64,000 bases of DNA from assembly GCA_026260175.1 (NCBI GenBank), contig JAKCWW010000475.1, positions 27,228 through 91,227 on the forward strand, in the 5' to 3' direction. The translations under genes were made by a program, and so were the position numbers. Positions 23,583 to 36,084 of this stretch are shown in pieces. This stretch comes from Reticulitermes lucifugus (lineage: Eukaryota; Arthropoda; Insecta; Blattodea; Rhinotermitidae). Within the stretch, counting starts at the first letter, position 1. Each line of letters starts with the position of its first letter. The notes beneath the pieces are model-generated. The model was given only the letters and a program-made list of their open reading frames with translations, made no database searches and was not told the DNA's origin.

Positions 23583-23775
23583 GGCTGGGGGAAGTGGATT
23601 GGATTAATATCGCTCAAGACAGGAACAAATGGCGGGCTCTTATGAGCACGGTAATGAACCTTTGTGTTTCGTAAAATAATGGAAATGTCGTAACTAGATG
23701 AGGAAACATCAGCTGCTGAAGGAGGACTCTGCTCAACTGAGTTACTTAGTTAGATGTATATAGTAAGTGTTTATT
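23583..23775 (+). pseudogene. RTE-like LINE 3' end
   Basis: The plus-strand frame reads VDWINIAQDRNKWRALMSTV then MNLCVS and a stop, the typical C-terminus of the family. A non-coding tail follows that ends in GAGTTACTTAGTTAG. Only the last 26 codons or so remain, so this is a strongly 5'-truncated insertion. Confidence 0.75.
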
Positions 23776-25120
23776 TCCTGATATGTGTTATACAGAAAGG
23801 GTTCTAATAAAAACACTTAAATGAAAATTAAGCTTTCAGTGCAAAAGTAAATTTTGTGGTCTTGAGAGAGGTAATTACTCTCTGCATTTTTGTGCGTGTA
23901 TATTGGCATTAGATTCTCAGAGAGTGTCGACTACAAATTTCATTTAATGCGACATTCTGTCTAAACCCAAACATGTCTTCCTTCCTGAAGTCATACGGAA
24001 AGAGGACTATTTTTACTTGGATATGCTCGAAAACTTTATTTCTCCTCAACTGACAAAAGAGGTGCCCGAAGTTTTCGTACAATGTGGTGCAACTTTCCTC
24101 AAACTGCTTGAAACAAAAAGTTTCCAGGTTGGTGGATGAAAAGAGGTAGTCTTAGGTCATAGAACCCTGGATTAACGTTCCTTAAGATCATTTTATGGAG
24201 ATAGACAAAATTGCTCTTTGTGGAGCAGTTAGATATACATAGTGTTGAAAAATTAGAGCGTAGGTTTACGGTTTCTATTGAATCCACAACGCTATAAACT
24301 GCCAAATGTGTTTTTTATCTCGATATCTGCCGCATTACAAAGGATGCACAAGCTAAACTTCAAATTATAAATGCTTCACCACTGCTTTCTTTTCCATTTA
24401 TTTATGTACAACGGTTACACATATACAACACTTTGGCACAATGAAGACACATGCTTTTGTACACCTGTTAGCTATGGATTGTCCGTATGCAGCTCCAATC
24501 GATTTCCTGATCAGTGATAGTCGAATATTCTAGAACTCTGCCGATCCTTTGAGGTACTCTGATGCCAATAATTCGTCTGTACACTCAGCTTCCAACTTAT
24601 GGTTAATTAATTCTTGTAACGCTATCTAATTAGACTGATCGTCAAGCATGGATATGAAACAAAGCGTCAGAAATTCTAAATAGGTGTTAATGTTCATATA
24701 GTAACACGGAATATTATGGTCTTCAGTCGCTAAATCTCTCGCGTTAGTACATTCGACTTGTCAAAACAGTACTGAACTTTGTGTCTCTCCGTAAGGCTTA
24801 TTCCCCATGTCAGCGTTATACACGACACGTTTCCGGGGCTTAGCGGGAAAGTTTTGCTCTTTTCCTCGCTTCGTCTTTGAGGCTTCTGCTATACGTTTCT
24901 TTACATAGGCTTGCACTCCTTAATTAATTCATACTTATCGATTAATTTACAAAAGTAAGAGGAATTTATAGGATTATTCTACATGAAAAATTACGCTTCA
25001 TAAATTCCGTTTTTGATCAACTGCAAAAAATAAGTTGGAATAAGCTTAATGTGTAATATAGTTCGTCTTGCAGGTTATTTTTGGTTAGTTCGCAATTTAA
25101 CAACGCCGCATTAACAGCTG
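23776..25120. other. No gene recognised
   Basis: Short open frames only, none resembling known proteins; no repeat structure noted. Confidence 0.45.
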
Positions 25121-25124
25121 TGGT

Positions 25125-25200
25125 TATGCTATGTCCAGTTAGCAGTTAGTCCCTCAGCTACCAAAGAAATTCTCTGTCTCTTATAAAATCCAAACATTTG
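25125..25200 (-). repeat. RTE-like LINE 3' untranslated tail
   Basis: Minus strand TTTTATAAGAGACAGAGAAT, then TTTCTTTGGTAGCTGAGGGA matches the tail after the stop codon in the copies at 25770 and 36085. Confidence 0.4.
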
Positions 25201-25769
25201 TGTCTTGTCCCAAATTTTCGCCACCGGTCCCTTTCCGCATCGTCTTGCTTGCTTTCTTTCTTTAAATTCCTCATTTATACCCAAGATTTTCAAATGCTCT
25301 CTTTCTATCAGATTTTACGACTGAAATTTTGTATGCATTTCCTGTTTCTCCTATGTCATACCATTTCGTCCTATGTCATTAGAATTAATTATGCACTTAA
25401 GTATTTAAAACAGAGGTTCCACTTTTAAATGTCGCTGAATTTCCCTACGCAAATTCCCATTACTTTGCTTACGACGAATGTTTTGAATCTTCTTTTTGAT
25501 TCTGACGTTAAAATAATACAAACGAAATGGAGGAATCACTAATCAGTAGCCCGGTGATGGCGATCACTCAGAATTCGTTCGTAGCGGAAGAATGCATCGT
25601 TAATCATACCAGCACGGCCCTCCCTCTTCCCGTACCACCGCAGAGAACTTAAATTGGCTGTCATCAGTGCCACCAAATAGTCTATCAACCACTGGAATAT
25701 TACAGTACAGCCTTACCGAAAATAATCGGCCAATACCAACTGTCTTCTTTAGGCCGAACAAATTTACCA

Positions 25770-26110
25770 TTATATGAGATATGCGGGAGGTGTGCGGGGC
25801 ATGTGGCACGTATAAGAGAGACGAGAGGTTTACACAGAGTTTTGGTGGGTAAACTTGAGGGAAAGAGAACACTCGGAAGACCGAGGACTAGATGGGAGGA
25901 AAATATTAAAATGAATCTTGAGGAAACCGGCTGGGAGGGCGTGGATTCGAATGATCTGACTCAGGATAGGGACAGGTGTCGGGGGTGTTATGAACACGGT
26001 AATAAACCTTCGGGTTCCATAAAATGCTGGGAATTTCTTCAATACCGGACGAAATATTAGCTTTTCAAGAAGGGCTCTGTTCCATGAAGTTAATTAGTTA
26101 GTTAGCTATA
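25770..26110 (+). pseudogene. RTE-like LINE 3' end, best-preserved copy
   Basis: A continuous frame gives CAGHVARIRETRGLHRVLVG, KLEGKRTLGRPRTRWEENIK, MNLEETGWEGVDSNDLTQDR and DRCRGCYEH. This is the post-RT C-terminal region of an RTE-clade LINE (AGHVARM, GRPRRRWEDNIKMDL, DLAQDRDRWR). A frame change near GCYEH replaces the usual NAVMNLRVP ending. The 3' tail ends GAAGTTAATTAGTTAGTTAG, a short TTAG-type repeat. The endonuclease and RT domains are absent. Confidence 0.82.
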
Positions 26111-26144
26111 AGACACGCTGTGTTTGCGGCTTTCAATATCAAGG

Positions 26145-26290
26145 TTACGGTCTTCTGGAATGTGACGCCGTGCAGTTTGGTAGATAGGTACCAACGTTTT
26201 ACTCCTCTGACCTATAGAAAGAGGAAGAAGTTTCCTCCCAAAGCGCTGGTATCTGTTTACAAATTTGCATGACATCACATCCTAGATTGC
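26145..26290. mobile_element. Fold-back element related to family F, diverged
   Basis: GGTCTTCTGGAATGTGACGC at the left and TGACATCACATCCTAGATTG at the right are imperfect inverted partners. ACCAACGTTT and AAAGCGCTGGTAT mirror one another nearer the centre. Confidence 0.5.
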
Positions 26291-27954
26291 CGTAATATTA
26301 GTTTGCCATTAATCTGAAAACGAAATATCGAATTTCTACACTTATAGATGTTTCATTGTGTGTCTACAAAATACATGTACAAAATACGTTCAGTCTATAA
26401 GTCCGTCTGTCCGAACCATTTTATTTCCGAAATTACTGAACAAATATGTATGTACATCTGAACTGGCGGAAGGATAGTGTATAAGCCAAAATTTATGGGA
26501 CGAACGTGATTTCGGTTTGTATCGATCCCGCACAAATTTCGTGGCCTGTTTTGTGCAAGCAACTCGAAATTTGCTGATTTCCTTAAACAAAACTGTCACT
26601 GTAAGCGACAAAAATGTATACTTTACATAATATAAAATATATACCTGATGTTCTGGAATATTTTAAAACATATAAAATATTTTTAAAATACAGGGCAACT
26701 TTTAACTCTCATATATCATGTTATGAGGTTAGCTTTTGAGTTAGCATTCATTATCCTCTTGAATTTTCTTATCGGTCTGTAAAGGGTTAAAGCTTGCTTC
26801 GAAGCTTGATTCTCAACTTATAAAAATTACTTCATAACCGGGAATTGGAGGGAATAAAATAAAAAGAAGTACGTACAGAAACAAATGCTGAAGACTATCG
26901 GTTTTGAGGCAGACCAGTCGGAAGGAGAGATCTTGGTGATCCATAAATATACTGCAAATAATGAAATGTTTACAGAATAGTGGAAGACAAAATACGTGAC
27001 TTTAATGTAGAACACTTCTATTGAAAATTTTATTGCATTTTCTTTCAGCAGTACGCATAAGAATCACGGAATGTTTTTCACAAGCTGGGCGATTGCACGG
27101 TTGACAATAGCGGCGTCTGTGTTGTTCTTTCTTAACGTGCTCTTCCTATGATGCTACCTCCTACACACCTCGTACAGGATGTCATAAAACACTGCAGTAC
27201 ATAATATCATTTCCTTACTCTTACCACTTCAAAATGTTAATGTTCCTAAAATGTGAGGGACTGCTATATGCTACAAATGGCTCTAAGAATAATCAGATGA
27301 AAAATCAGTGCATAGTACGCTTTTTATTCTCTCTTTCTTTTGTCTTTCTTTTTGTCTTCAATTCTTCTGACCATCCACTTTAGTATAATTTTTTTCCATT
27401 ATAAAATTAGTTTTATAAATCACCACGTTGTCTTTGCGTGTGTTGGTGCTAACTTTTTTGTGATTTTTTTTCCCCATTTTAACTTCTTAAACTATTGATT
27501 TTGACAAAACTTGGTATGAAATTTTTACCATTGGAGGTCATGCTAACACCTTACTTCATAATGTTATGCAGTCTTTAATAATAAAGTGGAGGATACGCGA
27601 AATTGTTAGGCGGGAGCAACTCTCGCGCTACTAAACTTTGTTATCCTGCAATGACCTAAGATAATAGGTCTTGAAAAAAGGGTCATAATTTTTGAAGGCA
27701 ATATTTTTGTAAAATATAAAACAATGTGGTGACGACCGTGCAGTTTCTTTTTCACTATTTATTTTGGTAATGAGGTCTAATAAACCATTCCGTCGAGGGA
27801 TGCAAAATCTGGTGCGGAATTATGTCATAAAAGATAAGTCAACGGTTGAACCTCTGAAAGGCAAAGTGGTGTAAGGCAGTCTTTGAAGAAAGATTAGCTT
27901 TGCTTATACGGCATCACAACACTGAGATCTATGAACAGACAAAAATTGTGCAAG

Positions 27955-28590
27955 TTATACGGTGAGTTCGATTGAAAACCGAACCCAGAATCACGGCAAG
28001 CAATGGCCTTTGTATCCTCGTATAATATGCATAAGAGATAATATTTCTTACTGCATGTTAGGCTACGTGTTGGAAATGACCTCTTTCGACTATAACATAT
28101 GCTTGACAACTGGTGAACAGATTAATAAATACTGTTTTAAGTTGCTTTCTATAAATATTACGTCGCATATTTAATGACAAATGCATGACTCACACACCTC
28201 CAGTCCTATTGCCACCTGTACGGTACATTGCATCATCTAAGTCACGCTGTCCCGTTTAATCTGCTGGCTGCAGCAGACGCATGAAGCGCAGTTCAAAGTA
28301 CATTTCTTTTGATCAATATGCAGTACAGTTTAATAAAGGATTTTCGTTGTGGGGACTTATATAAGGAAGAAATATTATTAAAATTGTGGTAGGAAATTTA
28401 AAATATGGTTTCCCGGTGTTGCAGTTTTTTTTAAAAATCGAGCATGTCTGATAGTTTAAGGAGGCCATTTCCATCATCTACTGTAACATTCGGTACGTTA
28501 GATGTGTTAGGATATCGGCGTCATATAGGGATGTGTAGGGTCGTTGCTTGCCGTGCGTCTGGGTTCCATTTTTAATTGAAATCCCAGCAG
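27955..28590. repeat. Diverged inverted repeat pair
   Basis: 27960-28050 (+) and 28495-28590 (-) share a block reading AACCCAGA-x-TCACGGCAAGCAA followed by a CCTTTGTATCC / CCCTACACATCC-like stretch. They face each other about 450 bp apart. They could be the ends of a non-autonomous transposon or two separate copies of a repeat. The 147-residue minus frame at 28478-28921 overlaps this and is not a gene. Confidence 0.5.
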
Positions 28591-28664
28591 TTATTAATTT
28601 ACCCTGCAGAGCACAGTGTCTATCAAGGTAGGTCAATGGTAATGGTACTGTGTTAACAAGTTTG

Positions 28665-28870
28665 TATAAGTAATTGAAGGCTTCCGCCGTGGTCGTAATG
28701 TTGCTTAAATTTTTTTTACCTAAGACCCTAAAGATGGGACAAACAAGTGATCCCGAAACGTTGGTCATACACCAAAAATTGACGCAGGGCAACAACCCAA
28801 AAATATTTAAAGCAACAAAAGTTTGTGTAAATTCTCCACTTGAAGAAAACATGACTGACGCCACTTCGCC
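28665..28870 (+). mobile_element. Penelope-like/family F arm with hammerhead-like core
   Basis: It begins with GGCTTCCGCCGTGGTCGTAA, the outer end of family F, and contains the motif listed at 28724-28766. No mirrored arm is recognised, so it is a single arm. Confidence 0.5.
28724..28766 (+). ncRNA. Hammerhead-like motif with one core change
   Basis: GACC - CUAAAGA (28728-28734, family CUGAAGA) - stem II GGGA/UCCC - GAAA - CGUU - GGUC pairing fully with GACC. The change is in the invariant G of the first box, so activity is unlikely. Confidence 0.55.
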
Positions 28871-29738
28871 TTGCAGGAGCTCAACAACAAAAGTGTCAAT
28901 GATGTGGACATTTGAACACATAACTACACAATTTAAATTATACAGACATGTACTTACTTTATAATTGCTTCACAAAAAAACGAAACAACTCTGATAATAC
29001 TAAGAGTTATGTTTGACTAGGTGCCTGTGACTTAGAAAATTAGGCTTTAGGAGATCTGCTCGGAAATTCTTATTTTTGTTTTCTTTCACTTCTTCCTTCT
29101 CTTTTCCGTTTTATTACTGTTTCATTCATTTGTTTCTTTATTTTCTTTTAGTCGTCCTCTCCTACCTACTCCGGTTTTCCCGTTTCAGTGTCGAGGTTGT
29201 TTCTTTATTTTCACCCTCAATTGTACTTATGTGTCCTGTGTGTATTCACTTGCTCTATTTATTTTCTTTGACCTCCTTTCTTTTTCCCCCCTTTGTTCAA
29301 TGCAGTGTAAAATAGTTGTCACAGTTAAAAGTGCAGAACGTCTAATGTTGAGCAGTAACAGTTCGCATTTTGAAGTTTTCCCTGTTTGTCAGCAAGTCAC
29401 TTTATGTAAATAGTTGGGCTCAGTCCTTTGTAGTCTAAAATTAATCTATATTATACATATGAAGATTCAGTTGGTACCTCACAGAGAACATAGTGCACTT
29501 TCTTTAGAAAGACCAATCGTCAAATGCTGTGTAGGATATAATGATTGCTTATTGTGTGAACCATGGGGAACGCAGAAGTACACTGCGAGGGCACAATGTG
29601 TAGGTTTTAATGCTACATCTGGCGGTATATATATACTAACCACTAGAGTTCGAAGGGTAATTTATTCATTTGTTTCAGTATTCCATCTGTCGAATAATCA
29701 TCAAGAAAGCCGCCTGCCAGAACCTGACCTGAGCCATT

Positions 29739-29741
<3 letters not shown>

Positions 29742-29803
<62 letters not shown>

Positions 29804-29853
29804 NNNNNNNNNNNNNNNNNNNNNNNNNNNNNNNNNNNNNNNNNNNNNNNNNN

Positions 29854-29915
<62 letters not shown>

Positions 29916-29916
29916 G
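29742..29916. repeat. CA/TA microsatellite interrupted by an assembly gap
   Basis: (AC)n at 29742-29798 and TATAT precede fifty N (29804-29853). Then (CA)n and (TA)n follow to about 29915. The long frames on both strands here are CA/TG repeat translations (THTHTH, CVCVCV). Confidence 0.95.
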
Positions 29917-30049
29917 TGTGTTTTACAAGATTTGTTTTAATTTTGCGGTCTATCTATTTGTTTAACAGATATTATTTTTCTATACTGTTTTGTAACCATA
30001 CATGCGTGCAACATGCCCAATCCATTTGATCTATACATAGGAGAATCCT

Positions 30050-30290
30050 CCTTGAGAATTCAGTACTCTTTCATATAAGGCTACTCAGGAAATCCGTTGA
30101 CATTCAAGAAACCGCATTTTTCATGAAAGTGTTTACAATAGCTCACCACTCGATCTGATTTTGAGCCAGATGAATTCTGTAGTGACCGTCCAAACTATTT
30201 CTTTAAAATTCGTTTTAATATTATCCTCTCTTCTGCGCTTTAGCCTTCCGATATCTCGTACCGCCAATATTATTTTATATGCGTTACTTA
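30050..30290 (-). pseudogene. RTE-like LINE 3' fragment
   Basis: The minus strand encodes REDNIKTNFKEIVWT and then a diverged DWIDLAQ region. The tail CTCAAGGAGGATTCTCCTAT matches the post-stop tail of the family. No intact frame remains. Confidence 0.55.
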
Positions 30291-31109
30291 TTTTCTTCGT
30301 GTAAAGTAGGCCTGTACCGTGTCATTAGCCTTGAGCACGTTTCAGGCCACTTGACATAGTGACACTTTCATTCGATTGGCCATTTACTGAATTGAGACAG
30401 CTGTCGGATGCATTCGCATAAAAGGAACAATACGTATGCCGCAGGGAAGTTTTTCAAAACGTAATAATCGGTCTCAGCGGTTATCTTCTGCAAATGGAAG
30501 TGACATCTCTTGACACAGAAACGAAACGTAAAAGTTCTTCCATCTCGCCTCTGCTGTCGCAAATCAAATTGCGGGGCTAGTAAGGACAACATCACGGCCT
30601 AGCTAACTCAATTGTTATCAGAAGCATAGCTTTTCCATTTTCGCTCTTACTTCCAGACACAGAAAGAACATTAATTTTGGGTATTCTGGTCCAGAAACAT
30701 TCACCACCATGACGGTGAAGTGGGTAGCTCTACTACGTCGTATTTGGTGAATCCTAGGTTTATATCTCGGTGAGAAACCCGGCTGTCGTGGCTAAGATAT
30801 GTCGTAATGTATTTCATTATCATCTTTCAAATTACTTAAAATTAGAGGGCGAGACTAGAAGCACGAATGCTGGAAATGAAATTTGCATGTTGAAACTTAA
30901 CACGTTTCTTTATTCTGAGAATTATATAAAACACTCATACTCTCCGTGGGAAGAATATAAAGTTTTTTAATGTTGAACCAAGGTGTAAGTATACTAACTG
31001 CTGTGCTTTAAAGAGTTACGTTTAATAGAGGATGCATCTAAAATGCTTGGGCAGATTTTAGTAGTGATATCCCCACATAACAGCAAGGAAAACAGGTCGT
31101 ATCATTATA

Positions 31110-31605
31110 TGACCGCAACATTTGGTTGCCGAGGTAGAGCCCCCACGTTCTACCGACCTTAATCCTTTGGATTTTTATCTATGGGGACACTTAAAACCCA
31201 TAGGCTATTCAGCTCCAATGGATAATGAGAAGATAATTCGTCAACACATTTTTGATACCTGTGAAAACATTCGCAACCGCCACGTAACCTTTCAAGTAGA
31301 GCGACATTCCATGATCGTACGTGTCTGTGCGTGCATTATTTCGAGTGGAGAACATGTTGAGAATTTGTTGTGAGTTGTGACTTGATAAACAATAATTACG
31401 CAACAGTTATTAAATTGGACCATGTACTGTAAATATGTAATGCCAATTGTAAGAAAACTTTATATAGTTACGGTATTTATTGTTGAATGTAATCTTTCAA
31501 TTGAACTCAAAATTCACTCATTTCCTTACATGTGTTTTTATGAACGTTTTCTTCTTTTTGATGTTAAGAACTTATTCTTGATGGTTGTCTAGGTGCACCC
31601 TGTAT
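31110..31605 (+). pseudogene. Tc1/mariner-superfamily transposase C-terminus with one terminal end
   Basis: The open frame 31122-31373 reads EPPRSTDLNPLDFYLWGHLK, then NEKIIRQHIFDTCENIRNRH and SMIVRVCACIISSGEHVENL. This is the segment carrying the last catalytic Asp (LNPLDFYLWG) plus the C-terminus of an IS630-Tc1-mariner transposase common in arthropods. The first part of the protein is missing. About 230 bp downstream lies GGTGCACCCTGTATA (about 31591-31605), the usual kind of terminal end for this group. The partner end was not found, so this is a truncated copy. Confidence 0.75.
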
Positions 31606-32039
31606 ATAAAAAGTAATACCGATCTTGGTACAAAGAAATCTTGTGCTTTAATTCTGAAGTGAAAAGCATAGGACCTCACCAGCGGAATCTGAATACGAAA
31701 GACATCTGTTAATCAAACGACTGAAACTCCTAATTTTTCCAACTCCATTAGTCTCTGTGACCTGGCAATAGCTTCAGTGCGTAAAACTGTCAGCCAATTA
31801 CATCAATTGAAGCACCTCTGCGGCACAATAATTCAGCTGCCTTTGCTCCAGTTTCCAATACCAGAGCCAAACATTGATAGATTTCGATCGGGTCGCTCTG
31901 GCACGGATATATAAATTTAGAACTTGGAAAGGGGAAGGAGAGCGTTTGTTGATCCGTTACGATGGAGCTGCTGTGTTGAACAAGTCTTGGTTTGTTATGC
32001 CTGCCAGTTTGTTTGTTAGGGAGTTGTGTTCAGTGTAAT

Positions 32040-32520
32040 ACGTTAGTAGGTAGGAGAGTCATTGAGTGGTTGTTCATGTGTGTGTGCGTGTGCTTGTGAG
32101 TGGAAGACTGTGTTACATTGCTGGTGGAAGAAAATGGGTTCAGTAAAGGAATGTGTGTCTGGAAAGATGCGTGAGCGGTGAGTAAACGCGTGAGTGACTG
32201 AATCAGTGAATGTCGGTGAGTGTTTATAGGTGAGTGTGTATAGGTGAGTGTAGACGGGTAATTTAGTTGGTGCGAGGGAGAATATGCTGTATTGCTGGGT
32301 GGTATCTGGAGACTGGGTGGAATTGGCGTATGGATAAGTAGATAAATAGGCGAGTGACTACTTGGGTAAATGACTGATCGAGTCAGAGCGTAAATTGGTG
32401 AATGTGTGTATATCATAGACTGTATGGATAAGTGAGTTTGTGAGTGTGTGTTTGCATTTTTGCGAGATCAGATGAGTAAGAAAATGTGTGACTGCCTGTG
32501 TTAGTGAGTGTAGTAACTTT
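32040..32520. repeat. GTGAGTG-rich, cytosine-poor low-complexity tract
   Basis: Imperfect reiterations of GTGAGTG and GTGTATAGGTGAGTG run for about 480 bp with very few C on the plus strand. The 128-residue minus frame (HTHTHT, SPIY repeats) is a translation of this tract. Confidence 0.8.
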
Positions 32521-32549
32521 GCGAAACTATGGGTCAGGATCGAATCGCC

Positions 32550-32900
32550 CTCATTAACCCATTATATCCCAGTGTTTATATACCACCAGATTCAACACTC
32601 AAAAATTCTACATTCTGCCCTGGGTGCATTTGTGTGTTTTGTACTTATCTAAAAAAACAGAGATTATTTTCCTACACTAGGAGAAGAAGATTAAAAGAAG
32701 CAGACAGGTGACTGCAGTGATTGCCCCTCTAGTTATTATAGTAACGGGGGAAGCAGGAAAGACTACTTCTGTCATTAACTAACTTCTTTTTATAACAGAC
32801 ACGGGTAGTGTTTATTGCGCGGTGCGAACTCTGTCTTTTAAGTATAATTCAGGTTAGTTTTCGTCTTTACAGTGCGAAAGAAGTCTTGAATATTAGGTCA
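32550..32900 (+). repeat. Interspersed repeat shared with 45565-45835
   Basis: Shared order: a TATATACC(A/G)CCA block, TACATTCTGCCC, GTGCATTTGTGTG, ACAGAGATTATTTTCC, then ATAACAGACACGG, GTGTTTATTGCGC, AGTGCGAA. Here a segment of about 80 bp (from about 32680) interrupts it. Type unknown. Confidence 0.5.
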
Positions 32901-33749
32901 CATATAAAATGGTTTTATATCTGCCACATCACAGGTGATATCCACAACGAAATATGGTTGCTACCACTAACATTTTGTGTCTTGTACATTACATACGTTA
33001 TTAAATGTTATAAATTTAATATTATAATTACCAACGCAGTTGTAATTCCAACACGTAATTAACCCAGATATACTCCTTAATAAAGGACATTAACACCCAA
33101 CTAACCCAGACGTTTTCTTCAATAAACAGTATTGTAAAACAAATTTTACATGCAGTAAATGAGATACGTAAAAATTTCTTATTAATGTATTCATCTTTTC
33201 ATCGCCAGTATAAAGTGAATCTCTTATGTTCATTTGTTTGTATCAGCTCTATTTCATGACTATGTAACATATTATGACTGTGCACGTAGCAAGTAATTAA
33301 TATTCGCCATATTCTTCAGGCGATGAGAGAGTATATCGTCAGTTCAGGTCGCACCCTGACCCTCCATGGTAGATTCTCTTAGCTTCCAGAATAGTTATCA
33401 GATGGAGGAATTAAATATGTGAATTTCTATGCCAGTGTTGCTTGCAGGAATGTATTTCCCCCATGAGAGTTTGTCTCCTGGTGCCCGCTACTGTTTTATG
33501 TCTCGTGTACTCGCGTTCATGTTTACAATATTTACAAAGGTATTATAAATTAATTTCGGGTTTACTAGCATTTCTCCCCAAGGCTTAATTTTAGTTCCAT
33601 TACGCTTTCACAAAACCTGGGCGTACTGTAACATTCAGTACATATAGCCTGTAATTGTTCCCTTGTATTTTCGTAACTAACAGTCACATGCACAATTGTT
33701 TCAAACAAATTTGTTACAAATAAAACATAAAATTACAAACATGAATTTG

Positions 33750-33830
33750 GACTGACGTATGTTTTTTTAATTTTCCAACATGTTTTGGTCTTTATACGTC
33801 ATCGTCAGGGGGATTACGATGAGATTGCAT
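33750..33830 (-). repeat. Penelope-like arm with decayed hammerhead
   Basis: Minus strand: AUCCCC - CUGACGA (33802-33808) - a stem II that no longer pairs well - AAAACAUGUU in place of GAAACAUGUU - GGAAAAU. The layout is preserved but decayed. Confidence 0.4.
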
Positions 33831-34085
33831 ATGGAATTTCATAAATTTTGATTTCTTGCCTTACATGACGCATTTATTCGTATATAAATTTTACAGTAAA
33901 TCCAGTAACAAGAAATTAATAAAGGGCTTTTTCTCTTATCCTTGTATTTCTTAATAATCAGTTAATTAGCGTATCAGTTAATGATAAACCCGTAACACTT
34001 AACCATTCTATGTTTACATGATATTTCTTAAGGGGATTGACCTCAAAAATAAGCTCCTGATATCAAGAGATGAAGTCAGTCACCC

Positions 34086-34663
34086 TGTACGCAGAATGTT
34101 TCAGGAGGAATCTGTCATGTATTTGGACAAGGTTACTTAGGTTAATTTCCATCGATATATCGACCACAGCTATATCCGGAGTTGAAGCATTACGAAGATC
34201 ACGGCGCAATAAAAATGTAGTGTGCTTGCGTTTCCTCTTACTGTGCCTGTTTAGAATGCTGCGCTCTCCGTACACTGCGTAAGTACGTCCTTGAGCCACT
34301 AGCCAAGCCAAGCCATGCGGAAGCGAATACGCTATGTAAAGTACTTGGAATTATAAGGACGATTTTTATGATACTAGAGCGACTTCCTTTTACTGACGTA
34401 TTCAGTGTCTTTATGTCACTGATATATTAATTAGATGTTATGTACAGATGTTACTATTACAAGAGCAACAACTTTGTCCTCGTTTTAGTCTCCATTTGGT
34501 CATCAATAAATACAGAATATTCCTCATTTTTTTTAAATTATCTCACATTATCTCCGTAACTCTTCACCTTTGGGTACAGGTATTTCTAGTTATAGCAATG
34601 TAACTTAACCTAAGGAAAGTTTTCCTGAAGTATGACAGATTCCTCCAAAAATACCCCGTATAC
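34086..34663. mobile_element. Non-autonomous DNA transposon (MITE-like), about 580 bp
   Basis: The ends are inverted: GGAGGAATCTGTCAT (34104-34118) matches its complement at 34632-34646, with partial matches outward to TGTAC / GTATAC. Further inward, GGTTACTTAGGTTAA faces TTAACCTAAGGAAAG. There is no transposase frame. The outer CACCCTGTAC recalls Tc1/mariner-type ends. Confidence 0.65.
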
Positions 34664-34774
34664 AAATTATCCCGGCTTTCGCCTTGAGATTATCTGGATA
34701 GCAACATTAGGCTAATTTGTCCAAGGGAGCTGATAACATGGTAAAATAACGAGTAAGTAGTATTGCTCAATGGC

Positions 34775-35035
34775 CGACCCCGGTCGCCGAGCGGTCCAAG
34801 GCGTAGGTCTGCGGCCGCTCGATTGCTGGGATCGTGGGTTCGAATCCCACAGAAGGTATATATGTTCGTCTCTATTGTTTGTTGTGTGTCGTGTAGGTAG
34901 CGGCCTCTGCGACGAGCTGATCATTCGTTCAGAGGAGTCCTGCCGGGTGTGTGAGTCTAATTGTACGTGATCTAAAATCCTCTAAAACGAGGCAGCCTAG
35001 ACTCGATTTGGGCTATTACGCCACTGAAAAAAAAG
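34775..35035 (+). repeat. tRNA(Leu/Ser)-like SINE with A-rich end
   Basis: GGTCGCCGAGCGGTCCAAGG is a near-perfect class II tRNA A-box region, and GTGGGTTCGAATCCCAC is a perfect T-arm. The acceptor strands (ACCCCGG and AGAAGGT) do not pair, so it is not a working tRNA. An unrelated body follows, ending CACTGAAAAAAAAG. Confidence 0.7.
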
Positions 35036-35734
35036 TCCTCAATGTTACAGCTTTACTAATAGAATAATTTGAATAAACATATTGAAAATTCTTTGCCATT
35101 AACTGTCTAAGCTTTGTAAATATTAATATGATTAGGTTCCCATTAGTGGAATTAAGTCGCGGGTCATATTGTAATGTTCACCGCAAGCGGCTTGTACACA
35201 AGTTTTATACAAAGACATCACTTTGACGATAAGTACTACGTAACTAAAGAATATTCATTGCTTAACAGCTTTTCCTAACTTAATTTATTCAAGACACGAA
35301 CTCGCCTCGGTTTTGGCGTAAAAATCATTCTTAGGCTGATGAGATTAGCTTTGTGGTAAACGTGTGTTCCGGGACAGCATCACAATCCTGGTCTAAGGGG
35401 AAGACAATCGACACGTTAACTTTTCCATTAGGCTGCATTATAAGTTACAAGCAAGGCTGTGGTTTTGCATCTTAATGAACGGAATAAGTAGGAGGTGGAG
35501 TCGGTATTGATTGACGCACTTAAAGCTTTTGGAGAACACTTGGCTGTTACTTGAGATTATTTCATTTCGTAACTGCATGTAGCAGAGTCCATTTTGATTT
35601 ACTAATAACCACTGAGCTAGTCAAAATTTATTATAGCGTTTGTGAAATCTACAATTGCATTGCCGCTTTAAGGCCAGTTCGCCACTGCAGGGCCAGATTA
35701 AGGTAGTTCACATTCAAACCTTAATTTTTTAAGA

Positions 35735-35960
35735 TCAGTTAGGCGCCTTCGCATAGTCGCCCAAAGCGCCTATTACCTTCGTCATGCCCGTCCGTCCGTC
35801 TGTCCTCATGCATCAGCGCTGCTCGCACTGGACGGATTTCTGTCAAATTTGATATCGGGGAATTTTATGAAAAATCTGTTGAAAATGTACAAATTCAGTT
35901 AAACTCGGGCAAAAATATTGGACATTTTACACGAAACCGTAAGTAAGTGATATTGTTGTC
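35735..35960 (+). repeat. Interspersed repeat family U
   Basis: TTCGTCATGCCCGTCCGTCC, CGCACTGGACGGATTTCTGT, AAATTTGATATCGGGG and GGACATTTTACACGAAACCG keep the order of the copy at 6510. Confidence 0.55.
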
Positions 35961-36084
35961 GGCGACATCCAATTACCATAAAAGCGCAATCTTGTTTTAA
36001 TTCTCGCATTGTCCTTGTACACTTGCCTAGTACGTATGCATTTCTCTTTTTTTTCCGTTGCTGCTTTATGCCTCACCCGCCTTA

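Noticed and set aside
28478-28921. The 147-codon minus-strand frame
   Set aside because: It is antisense to two repeat segments (inverted pair and family F arm); a piece of it equals the translation of a second repeat copy at 27960.
29414-29965. The 183-codon open frame across the CA repeat
   Set aside because: It runs through CA repeats and N. The part before the repeat has no homology I recognise.
32030-32416. The 128-codon minus-strand frame
   Set aside because: It is a His/Ser/Pro/Thr-rich translation of the GTGAGTG tract.
34775-34860. A functional tRNA (Leu or Ser type)
   Set aside because: A-box and T-arm are excellent, but the acceptor strands do not pair, and a SINE-like body with an A-rich end follows.
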